Shown here: one piece after another, positions 52,765 to 62,135 of the stretch | How positions within the stretch are numbered: position 1 is the stretch's first letter | Layout of the letters: each line of letters opens with the position of its first letter | NCBI RefSeq assembly: GCF_902506505.1 | Contig: NZ_LR733406.1 | Coordinates: forward strand, 3,654,692 to 3,718,691 | Length of the DNA: 64,000 nt | Source: Pseudomonas sp. 8AS | Lineage (GTDB): Bacteria; Pseudomonadota; Gammaproteobacteria; Pseudomonadales; Pseudomonadaceae | Direction: 5' to 3' | Made by a program: the position numbers and the translations under genes | Notes under the pieces: model-generated | Told to the model about the DNA's origin: nothing | The model's input: the letters and a program-made list of their open reading frames with translations, nothing else | Databases searched by the model: none

Positions 52765-55700
52765 TTACTCGACCTTCAGCTCGGCCAGTGCCGGCTTCTG
52801 CTCGAAGGCCTGTGCCTGCGGGTCATACATGCGCGAGTAGCGCGCCGGCGGCAGGTGGAACTCGCCCTTCTGCGAGAAGCGCACCAGGTGACGCAGCACC
52901 AGCTTGCCCTGCAGGCTGTCCACCGGCACCGCGTAGAGCAGCTGACCCGGCTCGTGACGGGCCTTCTCCAGCGGCGCCGCCTCTTCCGAATCCAGGCCGC
53001 TGACCTGCAGGCCCCAGGTGGTGCGCTCGACATCCGCGCCCGGCGGCAGCGGCACTTCCAGCAGACCGTAGCGGCGCGGCGTCTCGGCCTCGCTCTCCAG
53101 GGTGATCTCGTCGAGATACAGCTGGTCGCCGGAGATCGGGCCGTCGCCCACCTCCTCCGCGCTGAAGCTGAACGCCGCCTCGCCCGGCACCAGACGCAGC
53201 AGGCGGCGGCTGACCTTCACCTCCAGCGGCCCACTCGGCGGGGTCGCGGCGCTGTCGTAGCTGAGCGCCGCGACCAGCGGGCTGCCCAGCTCGGCCGGCA
53301 GCTCCAGGGCGCTCGGCGGCTGGCTGCCCGACCATTGCCACCAGGTCTCGCCGCTGGCGCCCTCGCGGGCTTGCCAGCCGGCACCGGGTTGCGGCACGAC
53401 AACCACCGGGGCATCGCCCAGGCGGCGCTGCAGCCAGGTCAGCGCCAGGGCGCGTTCCAGGGTGGCCTGGGCCGGCGTCAGGCGCTGCAGCAGGGCATTG
53501 ATCTGCAGCGGATCGACCGGACCGCGGGACAGGCGTACCGCCTCGGCGAACGGCTGGGTGCTGGCCGCGACACGCTCGCGGGCGGCGGCCAGGCCGACGG
53601 CGAAGCGCGGCGGCAGGCCGATCTTGCTGCCGGCCATATCAGCCGCCAGCACGCGAGCCAGGTCCAGGCCCAGGCGCGAGTCCGGATAGGCCATGACCAG
53701 GCTGGTCTCGCCACTGTCGTCCAGCGCCACGTCCTGGCCTTCGTCGGCGTTGGCCAGGTCATCCAGCAGGCCCTTGAGCAGGGTCTCGGTGGGCAACTGC
53801 ATCTCGCGAGCGAAGCCGAGGATCAGCGCGCGCTGCAGCAGCGGCACGCTCGGCGCCTGCTGGGCGTAGATGTCCAGCACACGCTGCCAATGCTCGGGCG
53901 GCAGCTCGACGGCCAGGGCACGGCTGGCATGCCAGTCGGCGTAATAGGCGTAGGCGGTGAGGAAGGCATCAGCATGCTCGCCCTCGCCCCACCAGGTGAA
54001 GGTCGCTTCCGGGCCGGCCATCTGCACCAGGCGCAGGCGGCTGTTCTGCATGATCAGGCGCAGGCGTTCGCCGATGCGCGCCTCGCCCTTGGCCAGCTCT
54101 GGATAGGCCAGGCTTAGCGGCAGCAGGCGGCTGGAGGTCTGCTCGACGCAGCCGTAGGGGTATTCCAGCAGGTCGTCGAGGGCCGAGCGGAACAGCGCCT
54201 GGGTGCCGTCACCGAGGCGCAGGCGGATGTTGCCGGCGTCCGCCGGCAGGCTCAGCGGGTTGCTGCCCGGGTTGAGCGCCATGTTCTGCACATGCAGGCG
54301 CTGCCAGCCTTCACCGGCGACGCGCAGGCCGACGGCCAGGGCGTCGATCGGCTTGCCGTCCTGCACCAGTTCGGCATGCAGCTCGCCGGCGGCCAGGGCG
54401 GTCGGCGGCAGGGCCAGGTAGTTGGCGCCACGCGCCAGCTCCACCTTCTGCCGCTGTTCCTGGCCGGCGAAGCGGGTGACCAGCTCGGCCTCGGTCTCTT
54501 CCTCGCCCTGGTTGAAGGCGAACAGGCCCAGCTGCGGCTTGTCACCGTCACGGAACAGGGTCGGCCCGCTCCATTTCAGGTACAGCGGCTTCTCGGAACG
54601 GATGAACTGTTTCTTCTGCCCCACTTCGCCGCCCTCATCGACCGCGCGCACGGTGATGCGCCAACGGGTCAGCGAGTCGGGCATGCGGAAGCTGAAGCGC
54701 GCCTTGCCGGCGGCGTCGGTGACCAGGTCCGGCTGCCATGCGGCGGTGTCGACTTCCTCGCGGCGCGGCCGCTCCAGCACCTTGACCCCGCGCTCGCTGC
54801 GGTTGGCCCGCCCCGGTGCGGTGGCGTCGCCCGGCAGGGCCACGTCGTAGCTGATGAACGACAGGCTGGCGCTGGTGCGCACATTGTTGCGTCGCGGGTG
54901 GTAGAAGAACTGGTCGATGCCCGGAGCGATCTCCGGCTGCAGGGCGTAGATCATCTCGTCCACCACGCTCACCGTCAGGCGGCTGGCGGCCGGCTGGCCC
55001 TTGAACTGGGTGGCGAGGTCGACGGTGACCGTCTCACCCGGTGCGTAGAGTTCCTTGTCGGTGCGAACAGTGATCTCGATCTGCGCCTTGGCCACCTTGA
55101 TCCCCGCGTTCTGGAAGCTGTAGTCGCCACCCTTGGTGTAGAGCACCGAGAAGGTCAGGTTGGGGGCGAAGTGGTCGTCCACCGGGATGCGCGCGCGGTA
55201 CTGGGTGTCGTTGAGCTTCTCCAGCTTCAGCCAGTCGCCGCCGCTGGACAGCAGCGCGGTGGCCTCGACCTTGTCACGCTCCAGGCTCAGCAGTGCATCG
55301 CCGACCGGCTCGGGGAAGGTGATCAGCGCCAGGGCTTCATCGCCCGGCTGGTACTGCTCGCGGTCAAACACCACCTCGACGGTGCCGGCTACTGCCTTCA
55401 GCCCGCTGCCGCTGACCGAATGGCCGGTGGCGCCGAGGATCAGGCCGTGTTCGTCCTTGAGGGTGATGTTGTAGGTGCCGGGGTGCTCGAAGCTCAGGCT
55501 GAAGCCCTGCTCGTCCTCGCCCAGGCTGGCGCTGTGCTTGCTCTGATCCTCAAGACGCACCCACTCGTAGCTGGTCGGCTTGAGTTCGGTCGGCTGCTCG
55601 CTGCGGTAGCTGAACTGCACGGCCTCGCCGGCGGCGCTGAAGCGCTGCGGCGCTTCCAGGCGATAGCGGGCGGCGCCGCGCTCAATGAGGATTTCCTTGC

Positions 55701-57321
55701 TGGTCTTGACCCGGTAGGCGGCGCCGTCGCTGGCGAACAGGGTCAGCAGGTAGCGGCTCGGCTTGTCGGCGGCTGGCAGCTCGAAGGCCGCGCGCCCCTT
55801 GTCGTCGGTGACCAGCTCGCTGCTGGAAAGCTCGACCGGGAACTGGCCGAGGTACTGCAGTTCGTTGTCGATCATCGACAGCTGCTGGGCCCGCAGGCTC
55901 AGCTGCACACGAGCATTGCGCACCGGCTTGCCGTCCGGGTAGAGCAGCACCAGGTTGCCGTTGACCGGCTCACCGGTGCGGAAGTCCGGCTTGGCCAGGT
56001 CGAGGGCGATCTCGAAGTGCGGCTTGATGTAGTCGGCAACACGGAAGGCGCTGCTGTATAGCTGGTCGCGGTAAAGGAAGCGCAGCTCGTACCCGCCGGC
56101 CACGGCATTGACCGGCAGCTGGAAGCGGCCCTGGGTGCCCGCCTTGGCATCCAGGTTGAGGTCCAGCGTCTGCAGGGTGGTGCCGTTGGCGTCGAGCACC
56201 GCCAGCTTGATCGGCGCGGCCTCGGCGGCCTTGGAGTCTCGCGCGCTGGTGAACTCGCGGCCGACGATCTTCACCTCGACCCAGTCGCCCGGACGGTACA
56301 GCGGGCGGTCGGTGAAGGCGTAGAGCTTGGTGTCGTAGATCTCACTGTCGTAGTAGAAGTTTTCCGAGACGAACACGCCGCCCTCGGCGTCTTCACCGAG
56401 CAGGTAGGAGCGTTCCGGGCTGGCGTGCTGCAGGCGCAGCAGGCCCTGGGCATCGGTACTGCCGCTGCGCATCACGCCCAGGCCATCAGTCCACAGCACC
56501 TTGGCGCCAGCCACGGCGCTGCCTTCATGCTTGCGCGCGGTCCACACCAGCAGCTCCTGGCCGGCGATCTTGCTCACCGCCACGGTGTTGGAGACGAACA
56601 GTACGGTGGTGGCGCGGTACTTGCCGACCAGCGCCTCGACCAGGTACAGACCCGGCTTGAGCTTGCCCAGCGGGATATAGACGTTGCCCGGGTTGACGGT
56701 GACGAAGGAGCTGGACGAGCCGGCCAGCTCCACCCCCTTGGGCGGCTGGATGGCCTTGGCGTCCCACAGCGGGTAGCGGAACTGGGCCACCAGCGGCACG
56801 CCCTTCATCGGTGCGTATTGCGGCTGGGCCTCGAAGGGGGTCGGCGCCTTGATCGCGTCGCCCATCTTCAGTTCCGGCGCTTCCTCGGTCACCTGCACCC
56901 GCGACTCGTAGGAGAAGGCCCGCTGCATCACCCGACGCGACTTGCGGTACCAGTTGTCCCACAGGTAGGCCAGGGTGTTGGACAGCCCCTCGCCCTTGTA
57001 TTGTCCCTCGGCCACCACCCGGTGCAGGTTCTTCTGCCGCTTGAGGAATTCCAGCGGCTGCTCGATGCGGTACACACGCACGTCCACGCCGCCGTAGGGC
57101 TCCATCATGTAGCGACGGTAGTCGCGGCCCGGCGCCTCCAGGCGCACCTTGGCCACCTCGTCGCTGGCGAAGCTGCTGTCGGCCAGGAGGAAGAACGACT
57201 GCCCCGCCACCGGCGAGTAGCCGCTGGGCTCGACGCTGTCGTCGGCCTGGGCGACCAGCGGCAGCACGGTGGCCAACAGGGCCGCGGCGGCGAGACGCAG
57301 CAGGTTCATGGGCGCTTTCAT
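52765..57321 (-). CDS. magD: MagD, bacterial alpha-2-macroglobulin (YfaS type)
   Basis: A 1518-aa periplasmic protease-trap protein. Signal peptide of about 27 residues, then MG-type beta domains. The thioester motif GCVEQ is intact (Cys1058) and is followed by the alpha-helical thioester domain. There is a bait-type region before it. In P. aeruginosa, MagD is processed, protects the envelope and associates with PBP1b (from the literature as I recall). ATG 57321 overlaps the magC stop (ATGA); MNLL at 57309 is an alternative start. A PBP1C fragment lies just beyond the operon. Confidence 0.95.
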   Translation of the reverse strand: MKAPMNLLRLAAAALLATVLPLVAQADDSVEPSGYSPVAGQSFFLLADSSFASDEVAKVRLEAPGRDYRRYMMEPYGGVDVRVYRIEQPLEFLKRQKNLHRVVAEGQYKGEGLSNTLAYLWDNWYRKSRRVMQRAFSYESRVQVTEEAPELKMGDAIKAPTPFEAQPQYAPMKGVPLVAQFRYPLWDAKAIQPPKGVELAGSSSSFVTVNPGNVYIPLGKLKPGLYLVEALVGKYRATTVLFVSNTVAVSKIAGQELLVWTARKHEGSAVAGAKVLWTDGLGVMRSGSTDAQGLLRLQHASPERSYLLGEDAEGGVFVSENFYYDSEIYDTKLYAFTDRPLYRPGDWVEVKIVGREFTSARDSKAAEAAPIKLAVLDANGTTLQTLDLNLDAKAGTQGRFQLPVNAVAGGYELRFLYRDQLYSSAFRVADYIKPHFEIALDLAKPDFRTGEPVNGNLVLLYPDGKPVRNARVQLSLRAQQLSMIDNELQYLGQFPVELSSSELVTDDKGRAAFELPAADKPSRYLLTLFASDGAAYRVKTSKEILIERGAARYRLEAPQRFSAAGEAVQFSYRSEQPTELKPTSYEWVRLEDQSKHSASLGEDEQGFSLSFEHPGTYNITLKDEHGLILGATGHSVSGSGLKAVAGTVEVVFDREQYQPGDEALALITFPEPVGDALLSLERDKVEATALLSSGGDWLKLEKLNDTQYRARIPVDDHFAPNLTFSVLYTKGGDYSFQNAGIKVAKAQIEITVRTDKELYAPGETVTVDLATQFKGQPAASRLTVSVVDEMIYALQPEIAPGIDQFFYHPRRNNVRTSASLSFISYDVALPGDATAPGRANRSERGVKVLERPRREEVDTAAWQPDLVTDAAGKARFSFRMPDSLTRWRITVRAVDEGGEVGQKKQFIRSEKPLYLKWSGPTLFRDGDKPQLGLFAFNQGEEETEAELVTRFAGQEQRQKVELARGANYLALPPTALAAGELHAELVQDGKPIDALAVGLRVAGEGWQRLHVQNMALNPGSNPLSLPADAGNIRLRLGDGTQALFRSALDDLLEYPYGCVEQTSSRLLPLSLAYPELAKGEARIGERLRLIMQNSRLRLVQMAGPEATFTWWGEGEHADAFLTAYAYYADWHASRALAVELPPEHWQRVLDIYAQQAPSVPLLQRALILGFAREMQLPTETLLKGLLDDLANADEGQDVALDDSGETSLVMAYPDSRLGLDLARVLAADMAGSKIGLPPRFAVGLAAARERVAASTQPFAEAVRLSRGPVDPLQINALLQRLTPAQATLERALALTWLQRRLGDAPVVVVPQPGAGWQAREGASGETWWQWSGSQPPSALELPAELGSPLVAALSYDSAATPPSGPLEVKVSRRLLRLVPGEAAFSFSAEEVGDGPISGDQLYLDEITLESEAETPRRYGLLEVPLPPGADVERTTWGLQVSGLDSEEAAPLEKARHEPGQLLYAVPVDSLQGKLVLRHLVRFSQKGEFHLPPARYSRMYDPQAQAFEQKPALAELKVE

Positions 57322-57974
57322 CGGCTGAGAAAATGCAGCCGGTAGACGCCAATGAAATTGGGGTTGGATGCGTCGGGAATCCATCGGGTGTCCTTCCATG
57401 TCATCAGTTGCTGCAGGCTCACGGAGCGCATGCCGTTGTCGGTCGGGGTGGTGGTGCCGGTGTGGTAGACGATGTTGCGGCCCATCCAGATCATCAGGTG
57501 CTGGTCGTCGCCCTGGTCGAAGAAGATCAGGTCGCCGGGGCGCGCCTGGTTGAGGTCGCGGCCCACCAGGGCACTGTTGAACTGGATCAGCTTGATCGCG
57601 TTGACGTAGGGGCCGAGCTTGCCGCCGCCCTGCTGCCACTGCTGGGCCAGGCCACGCTGGGCCTCGCTCAGCTCCAGCTCCGGCGGCAGGTAGCGGTTGC
57701 TCAGGCCGTTGGCGTGCAGCCACTTGGCGTCGTGGACCTTGAGCGCCTCGTTGGCAGCGAAGCGCACCAGGCCGGCGCAGTCCTGCTGGTGCCAGCGTGG
57801 GCTGGGGCCCTGGCGCAGCTGCTCCTGGGCGATGCGCACGAACCAGGCGCGAAACACCTGGGACTGCTGCACGTCCAGCGCGGGCGCATTGGCCCATGCC
57901 GGCGCGCCAAGGGCGAGCAGCAGAGCACCAAGAAGCAGTCGCCTCACAGCGCGCGCCATTGCAGGGGCAGCCAT
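57318..57974 (-). CDS. magC: MagC, DUF1175/YfaT NlpC/P60-like protein
   Basis: An exported protein of 213-218 aa. DCAGLVRFAANEALK (Cys66) and GDLIFFDQGDDQHLMIWMGRN resemble the Cys and His motifs of NlpC/P60-type peptidoglycan amidases or related papain-like folds. Start could be ATG 57974 or, with a cleaner signal-peptide n-region, ATG 57959 (MARAVRRLLL). Its start lies within magB. Confidence 0.87.
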   Translation of the reverse strand: MAAPAMARAVRRLLLGALLLALGAPAWANAPALDVQQSQVFRAWFVRIAQEQLRQGPSPRWHQQDCAGLVRFAANEALKVHDAKWLHANGLSNRYLPPELELSEAQRGLAQQWQQGGGKLGPYVNAIKLIQFNSALVGRDLNQARPGDLIFFDQGDDQHLMIWMGRNIVYHTGTTTPTDNGMRSVSLQQLMTWKDTRWIPDASNPNFIGVYRLHFLSR

Positions 57975-59725
57975 TGCCAGGCTTCATCGGCGGCCGCGTC
58001 GGCCGGCAGGCTCAGCGCGTACTTGCCGTGGCCGGACAGCGAACGCAGCTTGGGTAGCAGGTTGGCCTGGGCGGCGTTGCGGAACACCGGCTCGATGTCT
58101 TCCGGCAGGCTGTCCAGGGTCTCGCGTTCGAGCAGCGCGGCCAGGCTGTCCGGCGCCAGGTAGGCCGGCACCAGGGCGTTCTCAGGCAGCACTTCGGCCA
58201 GCGGCGGGAAGCGCTTGTCGAGGGTCTGGGCGGCCTTGTCGAGCAGACGGTCGTCCAGCGAGAACAGCAGGGTCGAACCGTGGCGTGCCAGGCCGACGCG
58301 GAAGAAGCCGCGCGAGGCCAGGGCGTCCGGCTGCTCGGCGAGGTCCGCCGGGTACTGGCCGAAGTTGGAACCAACCTGGCGCTGCCACTTGTGCAGCTCG
58401 CCCTGGGCAGTCTCCTCGACCGGGAAGCTGCCGCCCTCGGCGTAAGGCTCCCAGGCCCCGATCAGGCGGTCGAACAGCGCGCCCAGCTCGGCGTCGGTCT
58501 GCGCGCCGGGCTTGTCCTTGAGAGTGCCGACCAGCAGCGGCGAGTGCAGGCGCGAGTCCGGGTACCAGCACAGGCCGGCACTGCCGCTGAGCTGGCCGGC
58601 CAGCTCGGCGGCGGCCTTGGGCTCGGCGCCAACCTTGGTCAGCAGCCGCTCCGGCAGGCCCGGCGCCACCGGCAGGGCCACGCAGGCGCTGGCACCCATG
58701 GGCATGGCACGCCACACCGGGGCGAAGTCGAAGGCGCCCTGCCCTTCCACCTCGTCCAGGGCCAGGAAGCTGCCCCAGCCCTTGTCGTTGAGCTCGAAGC
58801 GCAGGCCGGCGAAGGCCGGCAGGAAGCGCCGGTAGCCCAGGGCGAGGAAGTCCGCGCCGAGGGTTACGCGCTGCTGCAGGGCGCCGCGCTCGCCCAGACC
58901 GAAGCGCTCCGGGAAGGGATGCTGACCGGCCAGCAGGGCTTCGGCGGCCTCGGCCGAGACCTTGGCCAGGCCCGGTGCTGGCGGCTCGATCGGAATCGGT
59001 TCATTGTTTTCGTCCACCGCCACCGGGGCGTCTTCATCGACCTCCGGTTGCGGTGCCGGGCCGAACAGCATGTCGGTGCTGGACATCAGCAGCAGTTGAT
59101 CGCCATGCGAGGCGAACAGGATGGAGCGGTCGCCGTTGTAGCGCAGGCGATAGAAGGGCACCGCCGCGCCATCGACCATGAACTCGCCGGCCTGGCTCAG
59201 CTGGGTGTCGCCCAGCGCCACCTTGGCCAGCGGCTCCAGCACCTTGGCCAGGCCGCCGCGCTGGATCAGCACCACGAAATGCCGCAGGCGACCACCGGCG
59301 TCGCGCCACAGGGCCACTTCGGCCGGCTGGTCGAGCAGTTCGTCGAGCAGGTTGTCGCGCAGCTGCAGCTCATGCTCGTAGATGATGCGGCGCAGGCTGC
59401 CGGTCAGGCCGAGGCGGTCGGCGTTGTTCTCGTAGTAGAACACCAGGTCCTCGGTGAGGGTGTCGCGCAGCAGCGGCACCTTGAGCACGTCCTTGGGCAG
59501 GCGGCCCAGCGAGGCGCTTTCGATCAGCACGTCCGGGCGCGCCAGGTCGAGGCCCAGGTAGTTGGCCTCGACCAGCTGGCGCTCGCCCTGCGGCTCGTAC
59601 TTGAGCCAGGCGAACAGGCCGGCGGCCGTCACCGGCAGGGCCACGGCCAGACCCAGCAGCAGCGGGCGCCAGCGGCGCGGGCCCGGGGTGGCAACGGGCT
59701 CGACGGGAGTGGTGTTCTCGCTCAT
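57944..59725 (-). CDS. magB: MagB, DUF2138/YfaA-like membrane-anchored protein
   Basis: A 593-aa protein with one N-terminal membrane helix (about residues 22-45) and a large periplasmic domain. LARPDVLIESASLGRLPKDVLKVPLLRDTL and YYENNADRLGLTGSLRRIIYEHEL are typical of DUF2138. No enzymatic motif was recognised. It overlaps magC by about 31 bases. Confidence 0.87.
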   Translation of the reverse strand: MSENTTPVEPVATPGPRRWRPLLLGLAVALPVTAAGLFAWLKYEPQGERQLVEANYLGLDLARPDVLIESASLGRLPKDVLKVPLLRDTLTEDLVFYYENNADRLGLTGSLRRIIYEHELQLRDNLLDELLDQPAEVALWRDAGGRLRHFVVLIQRGGLAKVLEPLAKVALGDTQLSQAGEFMVDGAAVPFYRLRYNGDRSILFASHGDQLLLMSSTDMLFGPAPQPEVDEDAPVAVDENNEPIPIEPPAPGLAKVSAEAAEALLAGQHPFPERFGLGERGALQQRVTLGADFLALGYRRFLPAFAGLRFELNDKGWGSFLALDEVEGQGAFDFAPVWRAMPMGASACVALPVAPGLPERLLTKVGAEPKAAAELAGQLSGSAGLCWYPDSRLHSPLLVGTLKDKPGAQTDAELGALFDRLIGAWEPYAEGGSFPVEETAQGELHKWQRQVGSNFGQYPADLAEQPDALASRGFFRVGLARHGSTLLFSLDDRLLDKAAQTLDKRFPPLAEVLPENALVPAYLAPDSLAALLERETLDSLPEDIEPVFRNAAQANLLPKLRSLSGHGKYALSLPADAAADEAWQWLPLQWRAL

Positions 59726-59748
59726 AGGTAAAGACTCCGCAGGAGCGT

Positions 59749-60537
59749 TCAGTAGTTGAAGGACTTCACCGGCAGCAGCTCGCCGATGGTGCGCAGCGGC
59801 ACGACGAAGGTCTCGCGCCGCTCGTTGACGGTGTTCTCGTTGAACACCAGGCTGATCTGCGCGGTGATCACCTCGTTCTGGTTGCTGCCGGCCTGGAAGT
59901 TGTAGCCCTGGCTGCCCAGGTTGCCCCAGTAGTTGACGTACACCAGGTAGGTGCCGCGCAGCGGGGCGGTCATGCTGAACATCTCCGGGCCGGGACCGTC
60001 GACGCTGTCCACGTCGAGGCCGCCGCCGTTGCTCATCACCGGGTCGGCCCAGAAGGCGTGCTGGCCGTCGGGGGTGACCACGTGCAGGTCAAGCTCGGCC
60101 TTGGGGTCGTCCCAGCCGAGGACGATGCGTACCCGCGCCGGGGTCTTCTGCGTATTGGCCTCATAGAACTGCACGCGGCGCAGCGGCTGGCCATCGGCGC
60201 GCAGCTCGACGCTGTTGGAACCGGCGCCGAAGTTGTAGGGCCGGGCGAAACGCCCTTCGGCGTCGGTATACAGAGGAAGGGGGTTGCCGTTGACCGCCAG
60301 GGTATAAGGCTGACGCAGGCCCTGGGTACCGGCGAGCCGGCCTTCGATCATGCTGCGGTTGCGCTGCGCGCCGCGATCGATCGGCGGCGTTGGGTAGGCC
60401 ACGCGCGCCTGCTCCGTACGGTCGAGCAGGCCGGAATAACGCCAGCCCGCCGCCGGTCCTTCGAGGCTTGCGGAAGGCTCTGCCAAAACCGCCGACGCCG
60501 GCAGCGTCAGGCATAGCAGCAACAACGGGGGGCGCAT
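59749..60537 (-). CDS. magA: MagA, DUF2135/YfaP-like secreted protein
   Basis: First gene of the mag operon; 262 aa, signal peptide ending VLA-EPSAS. Contains RIVLGWDDPKAELDLHVVTPDG and YLVYVNYWGN, the DUF2135 core. AAAGGA precedes the start. It is paralogous to MagF. In P. aeruginosa this operon is under Gac/Rsm control; no RsmA hairpin was resolved here. Confidence 0.88.
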   Translation of the reverse strand: MRPPLLLLCLTLPASAVLAEPSASLEGPAAGWRYSGLLDRTEQARVAYPTPPIDRGAQRNRSMIEGRLAGTQGLRQPYTLAVNGNPLPLYTDAEGRFARPYNFGAGSNSVELRADGQPLRRVQFYEANTQKTPARVRIVLGWDDPKAELDLHVVTPDGQHAFWADPVMSNGGGLDVDSVDGPGPEMFSMTAPLRGTYLVYVNYWGNLGSQGYNFQAGSNQNEVITAQISLVFNENTVNERRETFVVPLRTIGELLPVKSFNY

Positions 60538-60734
60538 GATTAATCCTTTAATGGCGCTAAGTTGCCAAGGCTAGCGACTGGCAAGGCGACTGACAATCGG
60601 TAACTGCCGCAACAGTCAGGAGTTTGGTAGCCAGTCACATTCGGACGGCACCCGCAGCCCACCTTCTGTCACGGCACACGCTTGCGCCGCCCCCGCGTCT
60701 CGCCGATTCGCGTCCCGTTCTGCATCGCCCGGTG

Positions 60735-60935
60735 ATGGTCGACCGGCTGACCGGCAAGGCTACCTGCGACGCGCGCCGGCTGTACTGGTTCGCCGACCAC
60801 ACCTTGCTCGGCCAGGGCACGCCGCAGAATGCCCTGCAGTGGCGCCCCGCGCGTTCCGGGCAGTATCAGAACCGCGTCAGCGACGCCCAGGGCCGCAGCG
60901 CCAGCCGCGCCTTGCGCGTGGAGTTCCTGCCGTAG
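60735..60935 (+). pseudogene. Remnant of penicillin-binding protein 1C (C-terminal BiPBP_C domain)
   Basis: About 66 codons resemble the last domain of PBP1C: ARRLYWFADHTLLGQG, then LQWRPARSGQYQNRVSDAQGRS and a final strand LRVEFLP. No transglycosylase, transpeptidase or signal sequence lies upstream and no plausible ribosome site was found. PBP1C genes are typical neighbours of the other bacterial macroglobulin type (yfhM), so this may be a relic of such a pair. The TAG stop is the first TAG of a GTAGG repeat. Confidence 0.7.
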
Positions 60936-61026
60936 GTTGGGTTGAGCGCAGCGAAGCCCAACGCGAGGAAGCTCAGACCAGCACGCAGCCGTTGGGCTTA
61001 GTCGCCGCGCGCCTCGACCCGACCTA
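60932..61026. repeat. Full GTAGGTTGGGTTGAGCGCAG repeat between PBP1C remnant and AEC gene
   Basis: GTAGGTTGGGTTGAGCGCAG..GAAGCCCAACG at the left pairs with CGTTGGGCTTAGTCG..CGACCCGACCTA at the right. The left TAG is the PBP1C remnant stop; the right CTA is the complement of the AEC transporter stop. Same family as 33718-33827. Confidence 0.85.
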
Positions 61027-61965
61027 GATCCAGCCGCCCGCCTGGAGGATCAGCAAGCCGAGGTTGGTAGTGACCACCGCCGCCAGGGTGGTGATGACGA
61101 TGATCGACGCCGCCAGTTCGTGGTTGCCGCCGCTGGCCTTGGCCATGACGAAACTGGCTGCCGCCGTGGGGCTGGCGAAATACAGGAAGAGGATGCCCAG
61201 CTCGGCATTGCGAAAGCCGCAGAGGAACGCGCCGAAGGTCGCCAGCAGCGGCAGCCAGAGCATCTTCCACAGGCTGGCGCTGAGGGCCAGGCCGCGGCCC
61301 TGGCGCAGCGAGGCCAGCGACAGGGTGCCGCCGATGCAGATCAGCGCCAGTGGCAGGGTCATGCTGGCGAAGTAGTCGCCGGAGGTGAGCAACCAGGCCG
61401 GCAGTTTGACCTGCCAGTAGGCGAACGGGATCGCCGCCAGCACGCCGAGGATCAGCGGGTTGCGCAGGATGCTCTTGCCGATGCTCCACACGTCGGCCTT
61501 GGCCTGCGGGCTGTAGATGGCCAGGACGATGGCCGACAGGCTGTTGTACGAGAGGATCACCACCCCGCCGAGGATGCCGCCCAGCGACAGGCCGTAGTCG
61601 CCGTACAGGCTGGTGGCCAGGGCCAGGCCGACGATGCCGTTGTTGCCGCGAAAGGCGCCCTGGGTGTACACGCCGCGCTCCTCGCGCGGGATGCGCAGGA
61701 TCGCCCAGCCCCAGACCAGCAGAAAGCCCAGCAGCGTGGCCAGCAGGAAGTAGCCGAGCAGCGCCGGCTGCAGTGCGGTACGCAGGTCGGCCTGCAGGAT
61801 AGCGAGGAACAGCATGACCGGCATGGTGCCCTTGAACACCAGGGCCGAGGCGGTATCGATGAAGCGCGCGTCGATCCAGCCCAGGCGCTTGAGGCCCACG
61901 CCGAGGAACAGCATGGAAAATACCGGGGCGGTGATGGCGAGGGTCTGCTGGAAAACGGCGAGCAT
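61024..61965 (-). CDS. AEC-family (auxin efflux carrier type) transporter
   Basis: A 313-aa inner-membrane permease with about ten hydrophobic segments. FRGNNGIVGLALATSLYGD and the C-terminal YFASPTAAASFVMAKASGGNHELAASIIVITTLAA are AEC hallmarks. Substrates in bacteria are often dicarboxylates, malonate or similar; not determinable here. It sits between magA and roxR, where the PAO1 order (from memory) has no such gene. Confidence 0.9.
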   Translation of the reverse strand: MLAVFQQTLAITAPVFSMLFLGVGLKRLGWIDARFIDTASALVFKGTMPVMLFLAILQADLRTALQPALLGYFLLATLLGFLLVWGWAILRIPREERGVYTQGAFRGNNGIVGLALATSLYGDYGLSLGGILGGVVILSYNSLSAIVLAIYSPQAKADVWSIGKSILRNPLILGVLAAIPFAYWQVKLPAWLLTSGDYFASMTLPLALICIGGTLSLASLRQGRGLALSASLWKMLWLPLLATFGAFLCGFRNAELGILFLYFASPTAAASFVMAKASGGNHELAASIIVITTLAAVVTTNLGLLILQAGGWI

Positions 61966-62079
61966 GGCGGCCCCGGACCTGACTACTTGGTTAGGTGGCT
62001 AATGGTACCAGCGCTTAGCGCCGCCAACCTTTCGGCAGGCTTTCAACCGTACGTAAATCTGCAGGAGCCAGCACCAGTA

Positions 62080-62099
62080 GCCCGGACTTCAGTCCGGGC
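62080..62099. repeat. GCCCGGACT-TC-AGTCCGGGC hairpin
   Basis: A perfect nine-pair stem with a two-base loop in the roxR-AEC gap. It has a GTA prefix (GTAGCCCGGACT), similar to other GTAG-bounded intergenic repeats of pseudomonads. No T-tract follows in either direction. Confidence 0.6.
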
Positions 62100-62135
62100 C
62101 ACAACGCGCTCACACGAAAAAACGTAGACAGCGTC

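Noticed and set aside
54292..56061. 589-codon open frame on the plus strand opposite magD
   Set aside because: Antisense shadow; MagD has an intact thioester motif and full family length.
57322..57987. Extension of magD through magC
   Set aside because: This region is magC in another frame, with Cys/His motifs and signal peptide; ATGA overlap places the magD start at 57321.
60624..60734. Upstream part of the frame containing the PBP1C fragment as a real gene start
   Set aside because: Starts at TTG only one base after AGGAG, with no signal peptide and no resemblance to PBP1C; treated as remnant sequence.
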